From Hyphomicrobiales bacterium (GTDB taxonomy: Bacteria > Pseudomonadota > Alphaproteobacteria > Rhizobiales > Rhizobiaceae), in contig UBJO01000021.1 in NCBI GenBank assembly GCA_900465665.1, forward strand, positions 19,342 to 83,341: a stretch of DNA of 64,000 nt, given 5' to 3'. Under the pieces are notes generated by a model. It had not been told where the DNA came from and did no database searches. It worked only from the letters and a program-made list of their open reading frames with translations. Positions within the stretch are counted from its first letter, which is position 1, and the number at the start of each line of letters is the position of its first letter. The position numbers and the translations under genes were made by a program. Shown here in pieces: positions 17,487-26,179 of this stretch.

Positions 17487-19039
17487 TTTTCCTCCGCAGA
17501 TGTATCAAAGCCTTCCATGGCCGACACGAGCTCTTGCTCGTTCATTCCGCCACGTTCGACTACTTTCTTGCCGCGAACCCAAACCTGTACACGGTCGCAG
17601 AAAGCGAGCTCTTCTGGTTCGTCGCTGACAAGGATGACCGCCAATCCCTGGCGGCGTCTCTGCTCGACAATATCGAGAATGGTGGCCTTCGACGCGATGT
17701 CGACACCGGCCGTCGGATGCAACAGGATCAACACACTTGGGTTCGTGCTCAGAGCAGAGCCCAAAAGAACCTTTTGTTGGTTGCCACCGCTGAGTTCGCC
17801 GACGGCTTGTTTGACCGTATGGCAAACAACGCCGAGGTCTTTTTTGTTTTCCTCGGCGAACTGCCTGCGCGCCTTTCGGTCAATGAGCAGGCCCTTCGTG
17901 AATGCCTTCAGGCTCGGCATGGTCATGTTGTCCTCAATGGACATCCCGCCTACCAATCCGGTCTTGATGCGATCCTCCGGCAGAAGGGCGACACCACTCT
18001 TTACCGCCTTGGGCGGCGTCCAAGGCTTCTGGACCTTCTGCCCGTTCAGCACGAATTCGCCCGACCACTTCGAATAGTGGCCAGCAAGCGCGAGCGCGAT
18101 TTGTCGAGTGCCGGAACCGTTGTGACCGGCAAACCCGACAACTTCCCCTTCCTTGAGCGATAGGTCAAAGGCGTCTTCGCAAGCGTCGAGTTTGAGATTG
18201 GCTTTCAGAACAACCTTAGTGTCGGGGGCGAGGGCAGGCCGTGATACCTTTTCGGTCGCGGTCAGCGCCTTGCCGGTAGCTTCGTCGCCGACCATTGCCG
18301 ACACGATCTGCGACGTTGTCAGTTTGTGGGCGTCCCCATGCATCACGTCCCGGCCGTTGCGCAGCACCGTCACTGCGTCGCAGACGCGAGGCACCTCGTC
18401 GAGATGGTGTGAGATGAAAAGGAAGGTGACACCTTTTTCTCTCAACTCGTTCACGCGGGAGATCAACTGATCGATCTCGCTCGCGATAAGCTGAGCCGTC
18501 GGTTCGTCCAGAATAACGAAACGCGATCCCTGGCTAAGCGCGCGCGCGATCTCGACCATCTGGGCTTCGCCAACGCCAAGGTCTCTGACCGGGGTCGTCG
18601 GCAGGATCGGGATGTTCCAGCTCTCGAGCGCGGCCGCAGCCTCGCGGTTAAGACCGCGCCACGAGATCATCTGTTTACCCTGGTATCGCCCGAGATACAG
18701 GTTCTCCGCGACCGTGAGGTCGGGGACGAGGGTTCGGTGCTGGTAAACGCAGGCCACCGCTTTGCCCCAAGCGACACGGTCGCTCAAGGCTGGAGGGGCC
18801 TGGCCGTTCAGCAGAAAGGTTCCTGAATCGATGGTCCTCAAACCGGTGAGGACCGAAACGAGTGTGGACTTTCCTGCGCCGTTGCGTCCAATCAAGGCGT
18901 GAGACTCGCCTCGCTTGATCGTGATCGACAACCCGTTCAAAGCGACGGTGCCGCCGAAACGCTTTACAGCGCTATCGATGGAAACGAGCTGGTCGGACGG
19001 GCTGTCTAGGCCCTGCGGTATCTCGGGGCGAATACTCAT
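17483..19039 (-). CDS. Sugar ABC transporter ATP-binding protein with two nucleotide-binding domains (RbsA-like)
   Basis: 518 residues. Domain 1 has Walker A GRNGAGKST (about 51-59), a variant signature VGEAQMVEIARAL and Walker B FVILDEPTA. Domain 2 has a degenerate Walker A region (AGHNGSGTRQ), signature LSGGNQQKVLLGSAL, but the Walker B position reads LILLHPTAGVD where relatives have LILDEPTRGVD. Both the Asp and the catalytic Glu are replaced, so site 2 is probably non-hydrolytic. Domain 1 must drive transport. It abuts the binding-protein gene upstream and overlaps the permease downstream. Confidence 0.88.
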   Translation of the reverse strand: MSIRPEIPQGLDSPSDQLVSIDSAVKRFGGTVALNGLSITIKRGESHALIGRNGAGKSTLVSVLTGLRTIDSGTFLLNGQAPPALSDRVAWGKAVACVYQHRTLVPDLTVAENLYLGRYQGKQMISWRGLNREAAAALESWNIPILPTTPVRDLGVGEAQMVEIARALSQGSRFVILDEPTAQLIASEIDQLISRVNELREKGVTFLFISHHLDEVPRVCDAVTVLRNGRDVMHGDAHKLTTSQIVSAMVGDEATGKALTATEKVSRPALAPDTKVVLKANLKLDACEDAFDLSLKEGEVVGFAGHNGSGTRQIALALAGHYSKWSGEFVLNGQKVQKPWTPPKAVKSGVALLPEDRIKTGLVGGMSIEDNMTMPSLKAFTKGLLIDRKARRQFAEENKKDLGVVCHTVKQAVGELSGGNQQKVLLGSALSTNPSVLILLHPTAGVDIASKATILDIVEQRRRQGLAVILVSDEPEELAFCDRVQVWVRGKKVVERGGMNEQELVSAMEGFDTSAEEK

Positions 19040-19041
19040 GG

Positions 19042-20052
19042 TTACTTCGCGTTGCCCCAGAGGCTCGTGTCGTCCACGTTCGTTTTCGTCACGACCGGGG
19101 ACTGCAGATTGTCGACGAAGTACTTGCCGTCCTCGACGACAGTGCTGCCGTGATCCGTTGCGCCTTCCTTCATTTCCTTGCCGTCGAGGGCGGCCTGAAG
19201 GTAGGTTACGCCGTACTTCGCATAATCAGTGACCGGCTGCGAAACGGTTGCATCCAGGAAGCCGTCGCGAATGGCCTTGAGTGCGCTCGAACCGCCGTCA
19301 ATCGCGACGATGGCAATGTGACCTTTCTCGCCAACTGGTACGAGACGGCCGCGCGACTTGAGTGCAGCCGAGACCGGGTCGTAGTATAGGGTGTCAGTAG
19401 CCAGGTAGATACCTGCGATGTCGGAGTTACCGCTCATGACCGTCGAGGCCACGTTTGCGGCCTGAGGGCCTTCCCAGTTGGCGGTCTGCTCGATCACCTT
19501 GCCGGTCGATGCCTTCTTGAATGCTTCATCGAAGCCGTTCTTCCGGTCACGGCCGTTGGTCGTGGTCAATCCACCCGTAATGTGAAGAACGGTGGCGTTT
19601 TTCTCAGGCATTGCAGCAGCAAGCGCTTCAGCGGCGCGCGCACCCATGGCCAGATTGTCTGCGCGCACTACGGCGTATACGTCGCCGGCTGCGGGCTTGT
19701 CGTCGACGATGACGACAGGAACATTCTTGCTCTTTGCATAGTCGAGGGCCGGCTTGATTGCCGCGCGGTCTACGACGCCTGCGAGGATGGTGTTCGCTCC
19801 GGCGTTGATGAGGTTGCGGAAGTCGGTGACCTGCTGGCTGGCGTCACGATTGGCATTCGTCGTCTGTACGACCGAGCCGCCGCCCGACTTCGCCTGTTCC
19901 GTCGCGGCATTCACCAGAACCGTAAAGAATGGCGTGTTAAGCGTCGGCATCGAGAGGCCGAGCTTCATTTCCTCTGCATAGGACGGATTGCTGGCGGCGA
20001 GAGCCGACAGGCAAATGGTGGTCGCAAGAGTCATTTTAAGGGATTTAATCAC
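19042..20052 (-). CDS. Sugar ABC transporter substrate-binding protein (RbsB-like, periplasmic-binding 4 fold)
   Basis: 336 residues from a GTG at 20052, chosen because GGAGGAGGAAAACC precedes it directly; the signal peptide MIKSLKMTLATTICLSALAA then cleaves near SYAEEM. The mature protein shows MKLGLSMPTLNTPFFTVLVNAATEQAKSGGG-like family features, with VDDKPAAGDVYAVVRADN and the NGRDRKNGFDEAF helix. This is the ribose/galactose/autoinducer-2 binding fold. It leads the operon with the ATPase 2 bp downstream. The ligand is unknown. Confidence 0.9.
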   Translation of the reverse strand: MIKSLKMTLATTICLSALAASNPSYAEEMKLGLSMPTLNTPFFTVLVNAATEQAKSGGGSVVQTTNANRDASQQVTDFRNLINAGANTILAGVVDRAAIKPALDYAKSKNVPVVIVDDKPAAGDVYAVVRADNLAMGARAAEALAAAMPEKNATVLHITGGLTTTNGRDRKNGFDEAFKKASTGKVIEQTANWEGPQAANVASTVMSGNSDIAGIYLATDTLYYDPVSAALKSRGRLVPVGEKGHIAIVAIDGGSSALKAIRDGFLDATVSQPVTDYAKYGVTYLQAALDGKEMKEGATDHGSTVVEDGKYFVDNLQSPVVTKTNVDDTSLWGNAK

Positions 20053-20756
20053 GGTTTTCCTCCTCCGTTTTCCGCGCAATATTTATGGCAGTGGTAGTTT
20101 GTGGGAAAAAGATGCCGGAAAGGGAAACAGTTTTGCGGAATTCGGGAAGGTGGAGTCAGTCCAGTCCAAGTCTTCAGCTCGGTGTCCAAGACCGGATTTA
20201 TGGTCGGACCTGCAATTCGATCGGACGATGGTGATTTGCGCTCAGAGCTGGCCCGAGAAAGTGAGGGCACGGAAAATCTGTTCCGGTCTGCGAACTGCAA
20301 CCGAAGAAGGGGCCTCCGACGTCCATATCGCCGGCATTCGACACGGCTCTGTCAAGACATGGGACAGCGCATCATCGGACGGCGCGTAAGACAACTACAT
20401 AAGCGACAGCCCGTCGGTGGTCTATCGCGAGGCAATGTGGGGAGGGATTGGCGTTCGATGAAGGGATTCTAATCCTGCGTCACAGCTCAGAGGCTGGGCG
20501 CGACCTCGGATTGTCGAGGGTTGAGGAAAGCACCGCTCCAATATCGCTTACACCCGACCGACTCAGTAACGCGTCGGTGGTTGTCATCGTTCCTCAAGAC
20601 GCCGTGCCATCGTTTTGTGAAGTCTTGAATTATTTTTGTTAGCATCGCTCGTTTCTTCCACGTAGCCGGGCATTGGCTTCGCGATCCTCTTGACTGTCTC
20701 CCGCTGGTAAAGAAACTGCTTTCTATTGGTATGCGCGATTTTGTGGGCGGGGAAAC
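20053..20756. other. 704-bp region without a convincing gene
   Basis: This gap separates the metabolic region from the first island gene. It should contain the leftward promoter of the ABC operon and the rightward promoter of the TcmP gene. Open frames present (for example plus strand 20101-20472) have no recognisable motif and atypical composition. A short stretch near 20359 reads MGQRIIGRRVRQLHKR in one frame, faintly like an XRE helix-turn-helix start, but nothing continues it. The stretch 20620-20660 is clearly AT-rich compared with its surroundings. Confidence 0.5.
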
Positions 20757-21656
20757 TTGGACGAGCGGCATTACTTTGGAAGCTCTGAAACCGAGAGAAA
20801 GTTGAACTGTCTCCGGCAGTATCTCAACGAATACTCTATCGCGTTGAAGAACAAGGGCTTCGCGCGGATGTATATCGATGCATTTGCGGGAACCGGTAGT
20901 CGGACAGAAACCAGGGCTGTCCTACCTTTCATGGGGCAGGGCGACGAGACAACCGTCGAGGTGACGACACAGGGCAGTGCCAGGATCGCTTTGGAAACGG
21001 ACCCTTCGTTTCACCATGTTATGTTGGTCGAGAAGGACGCCGAACGTGCCTCTGCTCTGAGAAAGGTGCTCTTGGAGTACCCCAATGTCAGGGCGATGGT
21101 ACGCGAGGACGATGCCAATGCAGCCGTTCAAAGGGTCTGCAAGCGGTACGACTGGCAACGCGAACGAAAACGCGGCGTGGTTTTTCTCGATCCTTATGGA
21201 ATGGAAGTGACATGGGAGACCGTCGTCGCAATCGCCGAAACCGAAGCGCTTGATTGCTGGTATTTCTTCCCCCTGTCCGGATTGTACCGCAACGCTCCAA
21301 AAGACCCCGATCGGCTGGACGCGAGCAAAGTCGCCATTCTGAACAGGGTTTTCGGGACAACGAGTTGGCGCGACGAATGGTACGAGACAACTACTCATCA
21401 GTTCGATATGTTTAGCGGTACCATCGTTGAGGAGCGACGATCGGTCGACGTGAACCGCATCGAGGATTGGGTAGGGAACCGACTGCGAAGTGTATTCAAG
21501 GGCGGGGTTCTCAAGCCAATGAGGCTCTATCATCCAGGAGGTGCGCCCATGGCCTCCTTGTTCTTCGCGATCTCGAACCCAAACAAGGCTGCGGTTCGTT
21601 TGGCGACCGAAATTGCTGGTCACATACTCAAACGCGGCATCTCATCCCATGTCTGA
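20757..21656 (+). CDS. tcmP: Three-Cys-motif partner protein TcmP (methyltransferase-like)
   Basis: 299 residues from a TTG at 20757 (GGGCGGGG upstream). The N-terminus HYFGSSETERKLNCLRQYLNEY is typical of TcmP. I see MYIDAFAGTGSR (38-49), VMLVEKD (88-94) and VVFLDPYGMEVTW (141-153). These resemble motifs I, II and IV of Rossmann methyltransferases, although the family is named only for its partner. TcmP genes are known to sit beside a three-Cys-motif protein (PF07505), and that partner is convergent here with a 37-bp 3' overlap. The biochemical function is not established. The location suggests a mobile or defence-type module. Confidence 0.85.
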   Translation: MDERHYFGSSETERKLNCLRQYLNEYSIALKNKGFARMYIDAFAGTGSRTETRAVLPFMGQGDETTVEVTTQGSARIALETDPSFHHVMLVEKDAERASALRKVLLEYPNVRAMVREDDANAAVQRVCKRYDWQRERKRGVVFLDPYGMEVTWETVVAIAETEALDCWYFFPLSGLYRNAPKDPDRLDASKVAILNRVFGTTSWRDEWYETTTHQFDMFSGTIVEERRSVDVNRIEDWVGNRLRSVFKGGVLKPMRLYHPGGAPMASLFFAISNPNKAAVRLATEIAGHILKRGISSHV

Positions 21657-22369
21657 TGGCGGTATGTTCTGCCTGTGGCCTTCTTGTTCTTGCCGCCCCA
21701 CTGCTTGAAAAAGAAGGCCGTGTCAGTCTCCGCGCACATGTCGAAGATTTCGTCTACCCAAGCTGGCGACAATGGTCGGGCATTCGGCCCGGACTCGCCG
21801 CCGACGATCGCCCAGTGAATTTCCGCCAATGACCCGCCCGAGACAGAGCCGATCAAAGGCTCAAAAGACACAAACCGGACAGCCGCGGGGATCATCCGTA
21901 GGTTATCGAGACGATCGAGGACTCGACCGTCTTCCACGCTTGTACCGAGCCACACGTTGGGCAATGTATGAAACCCGTACCTGAGCACCTCACGCATGCG
22001 ATCCGGTCGCTTCGTTAGGATTTGATATGTGTGGCGATCGGTCCGGGCCATGGTGTCCCAGACGCGCCTGATGAACTCGATAGGGACGTCGGGATGGAAC
22101 AGATCGGACATCGAGTTCACGAAGACGTTCCGGGGTTTCGACCAGGTCCCAGGAATCGTCAATGCCGCTTCGTCGAGGCGGATTTCTCCGGTCCACTTCG
22201 CACGGCCGCCGGTTTTTCTCGTCAGACCCCGATATTTGTCCAGCCCCATGGCGTCGAGCCGGGCCGCCATGCGCATTGCATAACAGTTGGTGCAGCCCGC
22301 GCTCATGATCGAGCACCCAGCTACCGGATTCCAGGTAGCGTCAGTCCATTCGATCGATGTGTCAGCCAT
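21620..22369 (-). CDS. DUF5131 (phage Gp37/Gp68) family three-Cys-motif protein
   Basis: 249 residues. The N-terminus IEWTDATWNPVAGCSIMSAGCTNCYA gives the defining three cysteines C19, C26 and C29 (C-x6-C-x2-C), an arrangement like iron-sulfur binding in radical-SAM proteins. Further family landmarks are NVFVNSMSDLFHPDVP, ILTKRPDRM, WLGTSVED, RFVSFEPLIG, IVGGESGPNARP and FFFKQWGG. It is the partner of TcmP, transcribed toward it with overlapping 3' ends. The start ATG at 22369 lies inside the 3' end of the upstream Uma2 remnant. Function is unknown; a role in modifying nucleic acid together with TcmP is inference. Confidence 0.88.
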   Translation of the reverse strand: MADTSIEWTDATWNPVAGCSIMSAGCTNCYAMRMAARLDAMGLDKYRGLTRKTGGRAKWTGEIRLDEAALTIPGTWSKPRNVFVNSMSDLFHPDVPIEFIRRVWDTMARTDRHTYQILTKRPDRMREVLRYGFHTLPNVWLGTSVEDGRVLDRLDNLRMIPAAVRFVSFEPLIGSVSGGSLAEIHWAIVGGESGPNARPLSPAWVDEIFDMCAETDTAFFFKQWGGKNKKATGRTYRHQTWDEMPRLSM

Positions 22370-23005
22370 AGGTGATCCTCAGTTTGATGAGGCAAAATAC
22401 TCACTAAAGGTTTCAGAGCGGTTTTCGCGTCCATTGCTCGGTGGATGTTCGACATCGCAGGACCAGCTTCTCGAAACTGGATTCCGAAATAAACGTCCCT
22501 CAGCGCAAGTTCAACGTCGACGATGGGCAGTTTGATGACGTCGTCGACATTGTGATACGGCTCCTCGACCCAGCACTCGCTGTCGCGATCGCAGGGCACC
22601 ATCCGCTTGCATCCGCTGTCAATTAGAAGAACGCATGCGGTTCCGGGTGTCGACGCATATTCTAACATCCGTTTTTCGAGGTCCGCACGTGTGACGAGCT
22701 CAATAATTATAGTTGGCTCTGTCGCCATTAAGGCGTCGTCATCGAGGGCCCCACAGTCAACCACGATATCTGGGTATCGGACCGTCCCTTGCCTAGTCGA
22801 GACCCCAGTTTGGATCGCTGTTGGACGGCATGAGGAGCCGCGCAACAGTGTGTGAAGCAAGGAGAGCGTGTTCGAGGTGATGTCCCGATGGCGCTGGGTT
22901 GTGCTGGCTACTTCGACCGGCCGGCCATCGGTCAAGCTCCCACCTGCCTTCATGGCTTTGGATAAACTGGAGGAACTCCTTCTCGGTTATGTTCGTGTGC
23001 GACAC
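22321..23005 (-). pseudogene. Uma2-family (DUF820) nuclease-like gene, frameshifted
   Basis: The upstream frame starts at GTG 23005 and encodes ITEKEFLQFIQSHEGRWEL, the usual start of Uma2 proteins. The expected continuation DGRPVEVASTTQRHRDITSNTL is in the next frame, from about 22925 down to 22321. One extra base in CTTGACCGAT accounts for it. The second frame retains TRQGTVRYPDIVVDCG and EPTIIIELVTRADLEKRMLEY, including the PD...E(L/V) positions of the PD-(D/E)XK-like fold. It overlaps the DUF5131 start by 49 bp and was probably cotranscribed with it. It is a pseudogene unless the frame is corrected. Confidence 0.75.
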
Positions 23006-23021
23006 GGCAATGGTCCAATTC

Positions 23022-23172
23022 AGATGACAGTATCCATCACCGGTTCGATTTTGAGGAGGTCGTCGGGCAGGGGCGTTGCAACGCTTTGGCTTCGTCCCAC
23101 GGCGCGGAGAGCCAAGTCTCGACTTCGTCTTTGGTGGCCAAGATCACAGGCATGGCCTTCTCCCATTGTTTG
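23022..23172 (-). pseudogene. Remnant of an SRAP (SOS response-associated peptidase, YedK/HMCES) gene
   Basis: On the minus strand, one frame reads KAMPVILATKDEVETWLSAPW followed by DEAKALQRP; after one missing base the next frame continues LPDDLLKI. This is the C-terminal end of rhizobial SRAP proteins, which cap abasic sites in single-stranded DNA through an N-terminal cysteine. The catalytic N-terminal two thirds are absent, so only a decayed tail of about 45 residues remains. The sequence between it and the next gene (23173-23344) shows no recognisable coding. Confidence 0.65.
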
Positions 23173-23344
23173 ATGCAGCTTTTTCTGCACAAGCAGCCTC
23201 AAATGTTAACCCCTTGTAGGCATTTTCGAAACAGATCGTGATTGTGCACCGAGCCATCCATCGCTTACAGCAGCCGGCGATTGATGAAGGTTCGGCTATT
23301 GACCGGTGCCCGAAGCCGGATGAGCATTGTTCGTTGGAGCAACT

Positions 23345-24007
23345 ATGAAACCTGAGCAGCGCCTCGTCACAGACGACTTGACGATCCGTCGCGCGATCCG
23401 CGCTCGGCTTGCGATATCGCATGCAAATCAGGATGCGGTGATCGTGGACGAGCTCAAGGTGTCGCGCGGCAGCTCCCGAATGGACGTCGCCGTCGTCAAT
23501 GGCCGCATTGAAGGTTACGAGATCAAAAGCGACAAAGATACGCTCGAGCGGCTGCCCCGACAGGCGGAGATGTTCGGACGCGTTGCAGACCGCATGACGC
23601 TTGTCGTCGGCGAACGGCACTGTGACAAAGCCATCACGATCATCCCTGACTGGTGGTCTGTTATGGTGCCGTCGTTCTCGTCTAAAGGGCAACTGGGCCT
23701 CACACTCAGGCGGCGGGGACGACTGAATATCTCCCGCGAGAGCCGCGCATTGGTCGAGGTGCTCGAGCGGGACGAGATCGTCGCGATGCTGCATGCCCAC
23801 GGTATTGATCGGGGAGTTCGATCAGCCCGCTATGCTGATTTGGTTCGTCACTCGATTGATCGACTGTCCAAAGACGACATTTCAGAGTTTACGAAGCGAG
23901 TACTGAAGTTACGCGCGAGGCTCGGTGCCGAGTTTCCGGACCGAGCCTTCGGGCGCAATGCAATTATCTGCTCATCGCCATTTGCGTCAGGTGCTGGTTC
24001 GCCCTGA
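23345..24007 (+). CDS. sce7726 family protein, PD-(D/E)XK nuclease-like
   Basis: 220 residues from ATG 23345 (GGAG 9 bp upstream). Residues 47-65 read DVAVVNGRIEGYEIKSDKD, giving D47, E59 and K61 in the D-x11-E-x-K arrangement of PD-(D/E)XK nucleases. It continues TLERLPRQAEMFGRVADRMTLVVGERH and ITIIPDWWSV, as in sce7726 proteins. The family is named from Sorangium and is usually found beside the sce7725/beta-type protein, as here, where the partner is convergent and overlaps by 44 bp. Function is unknown; nuclease activity is inferred from the motif. Confidence 0.85.
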   Translation: MKPEQRLVTDDLTIRRAIRARLAISHANQDAVIVDELKVSRGSSRMDVAVVNGRIEGYEIKSDKDTLERLPRQAEMFGRVADRMTLVVGERHCDKAITIIPDWWSVMVPSFSSKGQLGLTLRRRGRLNISRESRALVEVLERDEIVAMLHAHGIDRGVRSARYADLVRHSIDRLSKDDISEFTKRVLKLRARLGAEFPDRAFGRNAIICSSPFASGAGSP

Positions 24008-25139
24008 CAGAAATCCAGCTGGTTGGCGTGGTGAATTGCTTGCCTTGAATCTTCAAGGCCTTCTCTACCGATATGGTTTCGATGATTTCCGTTCCCCATG
24101 AGGGTGCGCGGCGCGACCAGTACGGGCCTTCCGCCGTGTCGGTCGATGCATCGATGTATCTCATCTCGTCGCTGTTGTCCTCGTAGAGGCAAATCTGCCA
24201 GGCGGTCTTCTCCACGAGATCGACATGCGGGAACCAGCCGTTTCCGCCACCCTTGCTGCTCCCTCGACGAGGGGCAACGGACATGTAGTCACCGTATCTG
24301 ACAGGAAAGGTGCCGGAAATCTCTTTGAAGAGTTTCACCTCGTCCATCGACAGTGTCCTCGGCATATCGCGCAAAGAGTTCTTCGACGTCGGGAAGCTGT
24401 TGGACAGGAGCACTAGGTCGAGTTTCTCGGCCTCGTTGTCGAGGCCTTCATATAACTGTGCGAGGAATGACTTTGCCGCTTCCAGCGAGGTCGTGTAGTC
24501 GCCGCGAATGTTCTGGAGGTCAACGATCACCATAAGGGTGTTCAGGTGGTCTCGGATTACTCTGATGTTCTCTTTAATGGCGACTGACGCGGAGAGCTCC
24601 CGTGGGTTCAACCTCAAGGCACTCGCCGTACCTTTCCGAGCCACAATGTCGAGCTGCGGCCCTATCAGACGTGGGTTGTCATGGCGAAGCACCGGAACGA
24701 GGTCTGGGAATTCGGACATCATGTCGACCCAGCGAAGAGGACCATTGATCGGATCAGTGAGTTTGCCGATATCTCCAACAAACGCTGTGGCCTTCCTGCG
24801 GCGCTCCTCATCGCTTGCGAGTTCTTTTTCAGAGCGCTCGCGCGATGGAGGCTGACCGAGTTTGGCTTTTGCTTCCTGCTTGCGGCGGCGGCGCTCGGCC
24901 GCCTCTTCCTTGGAAGTTGTCGGTCGCGGAACGGGATCGAAGTCAACGATAGCAGCTCGTCCGTCCAAGTCGCTCAACAATATCGTGGCCGTTTCCTCGA
25001 GCGTTTCTTCGTTGCCATATCTCGTGAGCGTGACGATCGGGACCATCTTATCCTTCACATCGGCCGAGCATTTTGCGTAGGCTAGTTGCTCATGTGCGCG
25101 GGTACTCAACGCGGGGAAGTACTGAATTCCGTCAAACAT
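23964..25139 (-). CDS. Beta family protein (sce7725-type)
   Basis: 391 residues from ATG 25139 (AGGTGG upstream; a GTG at 25151 is an alternative). The start MFDGIQYFPALSTRAHEQLAYAK and the strands MVPIVTLTRYG, LVPVLRHDNP, LMVIVDLQNI and LDLVLLSNSFP fit the beta-protein family (PF14350), a TIM-barrel-like protein of unknown function seen in phages and bacterial islands. Residues about 78-122 form a highly charged Arg/Lys/Glu-rich insert that may be a coiled coil. It is paired tail to tail with the sce7726 gene. Confidence 0.78.
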   Translation of the reverse strand: MFDGIQYFPALSTRAHEQLAYAKCSADVKDKMVPIVTLTRYGNEETLEETATILLSDLDGRAAIVDFDPVPRPTTSKEEAAERRRRKQEAKAKLGQPPSRERSEKELASDEERRRKATAFVGDIGKLTDPINGPLRWVDMMSEFPDLVPVLRHDNPRLIGPQLDIVARKGTASALRLNPRELSASVAIKENIRVIRDHLNTLMVIVDLQNIRGDYTTSLEAAKSFLAQLYEGLDNEAEKLDLVLLSNSFPTSKNSLRDMPRTLSMDEVKLFKEISGTFPVRYGDYMSVAPRRGSSKGGGNGWFPHVDLVEKTAWQICLYEDNSDEMRYIDASTDTAEGPYWSRRAPSWGTEIIETISVEKALKIQGKQFTTPTSWISVRANQHLTQMAMSR

Positions 25140-25517
25140 GATGTTTACCACCTGATATTGTGCGAATCAGTTAAGTTATTTCAACTGCAGAATGCGGACG
25201 CCGCGATGTGAAAATCAAGACATGGGGTCGTTGAACGGCAGACAGGCGTATTTAATTTCTTAGTTTTGCCAAGCCATTTGTGGCTGAACAACTTAGGGAT
25301 GACATGATGCATGGGGAGGAATGCCGTGTAATCCACGACGCCTTCGTCGTTCGGCGCAAGGGCTATCTCTATCCACTGGGCAACCGGCAGTACTTGTCGT
25401 CAGATATACGCGAACGGCTATGCCGGGAGCCATGCCCACGTTGGTGCGCGAAGTACACATCGAGATTTCAAACCCAGACCGGCGCGCACCGGGTGCGGAC
25501 AAAGGCTGAGGGGCTGA
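25140..25517. other. Region of 378 bp with no convincing gene
   Basis: This stretch probably carries the promoter of the beta-family gene. The part 25150-25280 is AT-rich compared with the flanks. A plus-strand open frame at 25304-25537 (MMHGEECRVIHDAFVVRRKG...) has AGGGATG before its ATG and could be a small protein, but I recognise no family and it runs into the Nudix remnant on the other strand. I treat it as unassigned. Confidence 0.35.
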
Positions 25518-25962
25518 TTAGTGGGCCGCGCCGATGAACCGCCTGCACAATTCAAGAGGGATATCATCCGATGTCAACGAAGCGAGATCGATAGAGCCAG
25601 GTGCATGCGCCGGCATCCACCGAACCTCTTCGATCTCGGCGTTCGAATGGAAGTCGGCTCGGTCACTACGTGAAGGTCGGCATGAACGAGATGACCCGGT
25701 TCATTCGCTGCGTTGGCCTCGAACTGCCCCATCGAGATGACTGATCTCAGATCGACTTCGAGGTCTAGCTCTTCCCGAAGTTCCCTCGCAAAGCAGCAAA
25801 CCTTCGGGCTCTCGTCGCCGTCGATCTTTCCGCCAGGTTGCATGGTTCCGCGCTTCCGAACCAAGGGAAGGAGCCCACCCACGTGTAGTTGGCACGCAAT
25901 GGACGTCCGTTGATTCTGCTCCGGTGCATAGCAGCAAGCGGAAATATTTTCGACTCTGCCAT
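25518..25962 (-). pseudogene. NUDIX hydrolase gene with multiple frameshifts
   Basis: Minus-strand pieces in different frames together form a rhizobial Nudix protein: MAESKIFPLAA at the start (ATG 25962), then LVRKRGTMQPGGKIDGDESP with the Nudix box continuing as ARELREELDLEVD, then GQFEANAANEPGHLVHADLHVVTEP, then after another shift HSNAEIEEVRWMPAHAPGSIDL ending at a TAA at 25518. At least two single-base shifts are needed. The Nudix box also has one extra residue between its Glu and the REL segment. It is a decayed gene. Confidence 0.75.
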
Positions 25963-26179
25963 CACTCTCGAGACGATTGCTCGCGCCGTAATACTATCTC
26001 GTGGTGAGCTCTCGACGATGCCGATGAGTACGTCGACGCTGCAGTGATCTATCTTGGACCATATGCCCGCTACAACCGGCATCCGCCATCCCTGAACGAA
26101 CTAAGGATCGATCGAACGCGTCTAGCACGCATTCTGTTTGAAAACCTTGAGGGGCGACGGAATACTGCGCCAGAACTCA

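Noticed and set aside
20359..20450. Short XRE-like stretch (MGQRIIGRRVRQLHKR)
   Set aside because: No further helix-turn-helix sequence follows in any frame; too little to call a gene or remnant.
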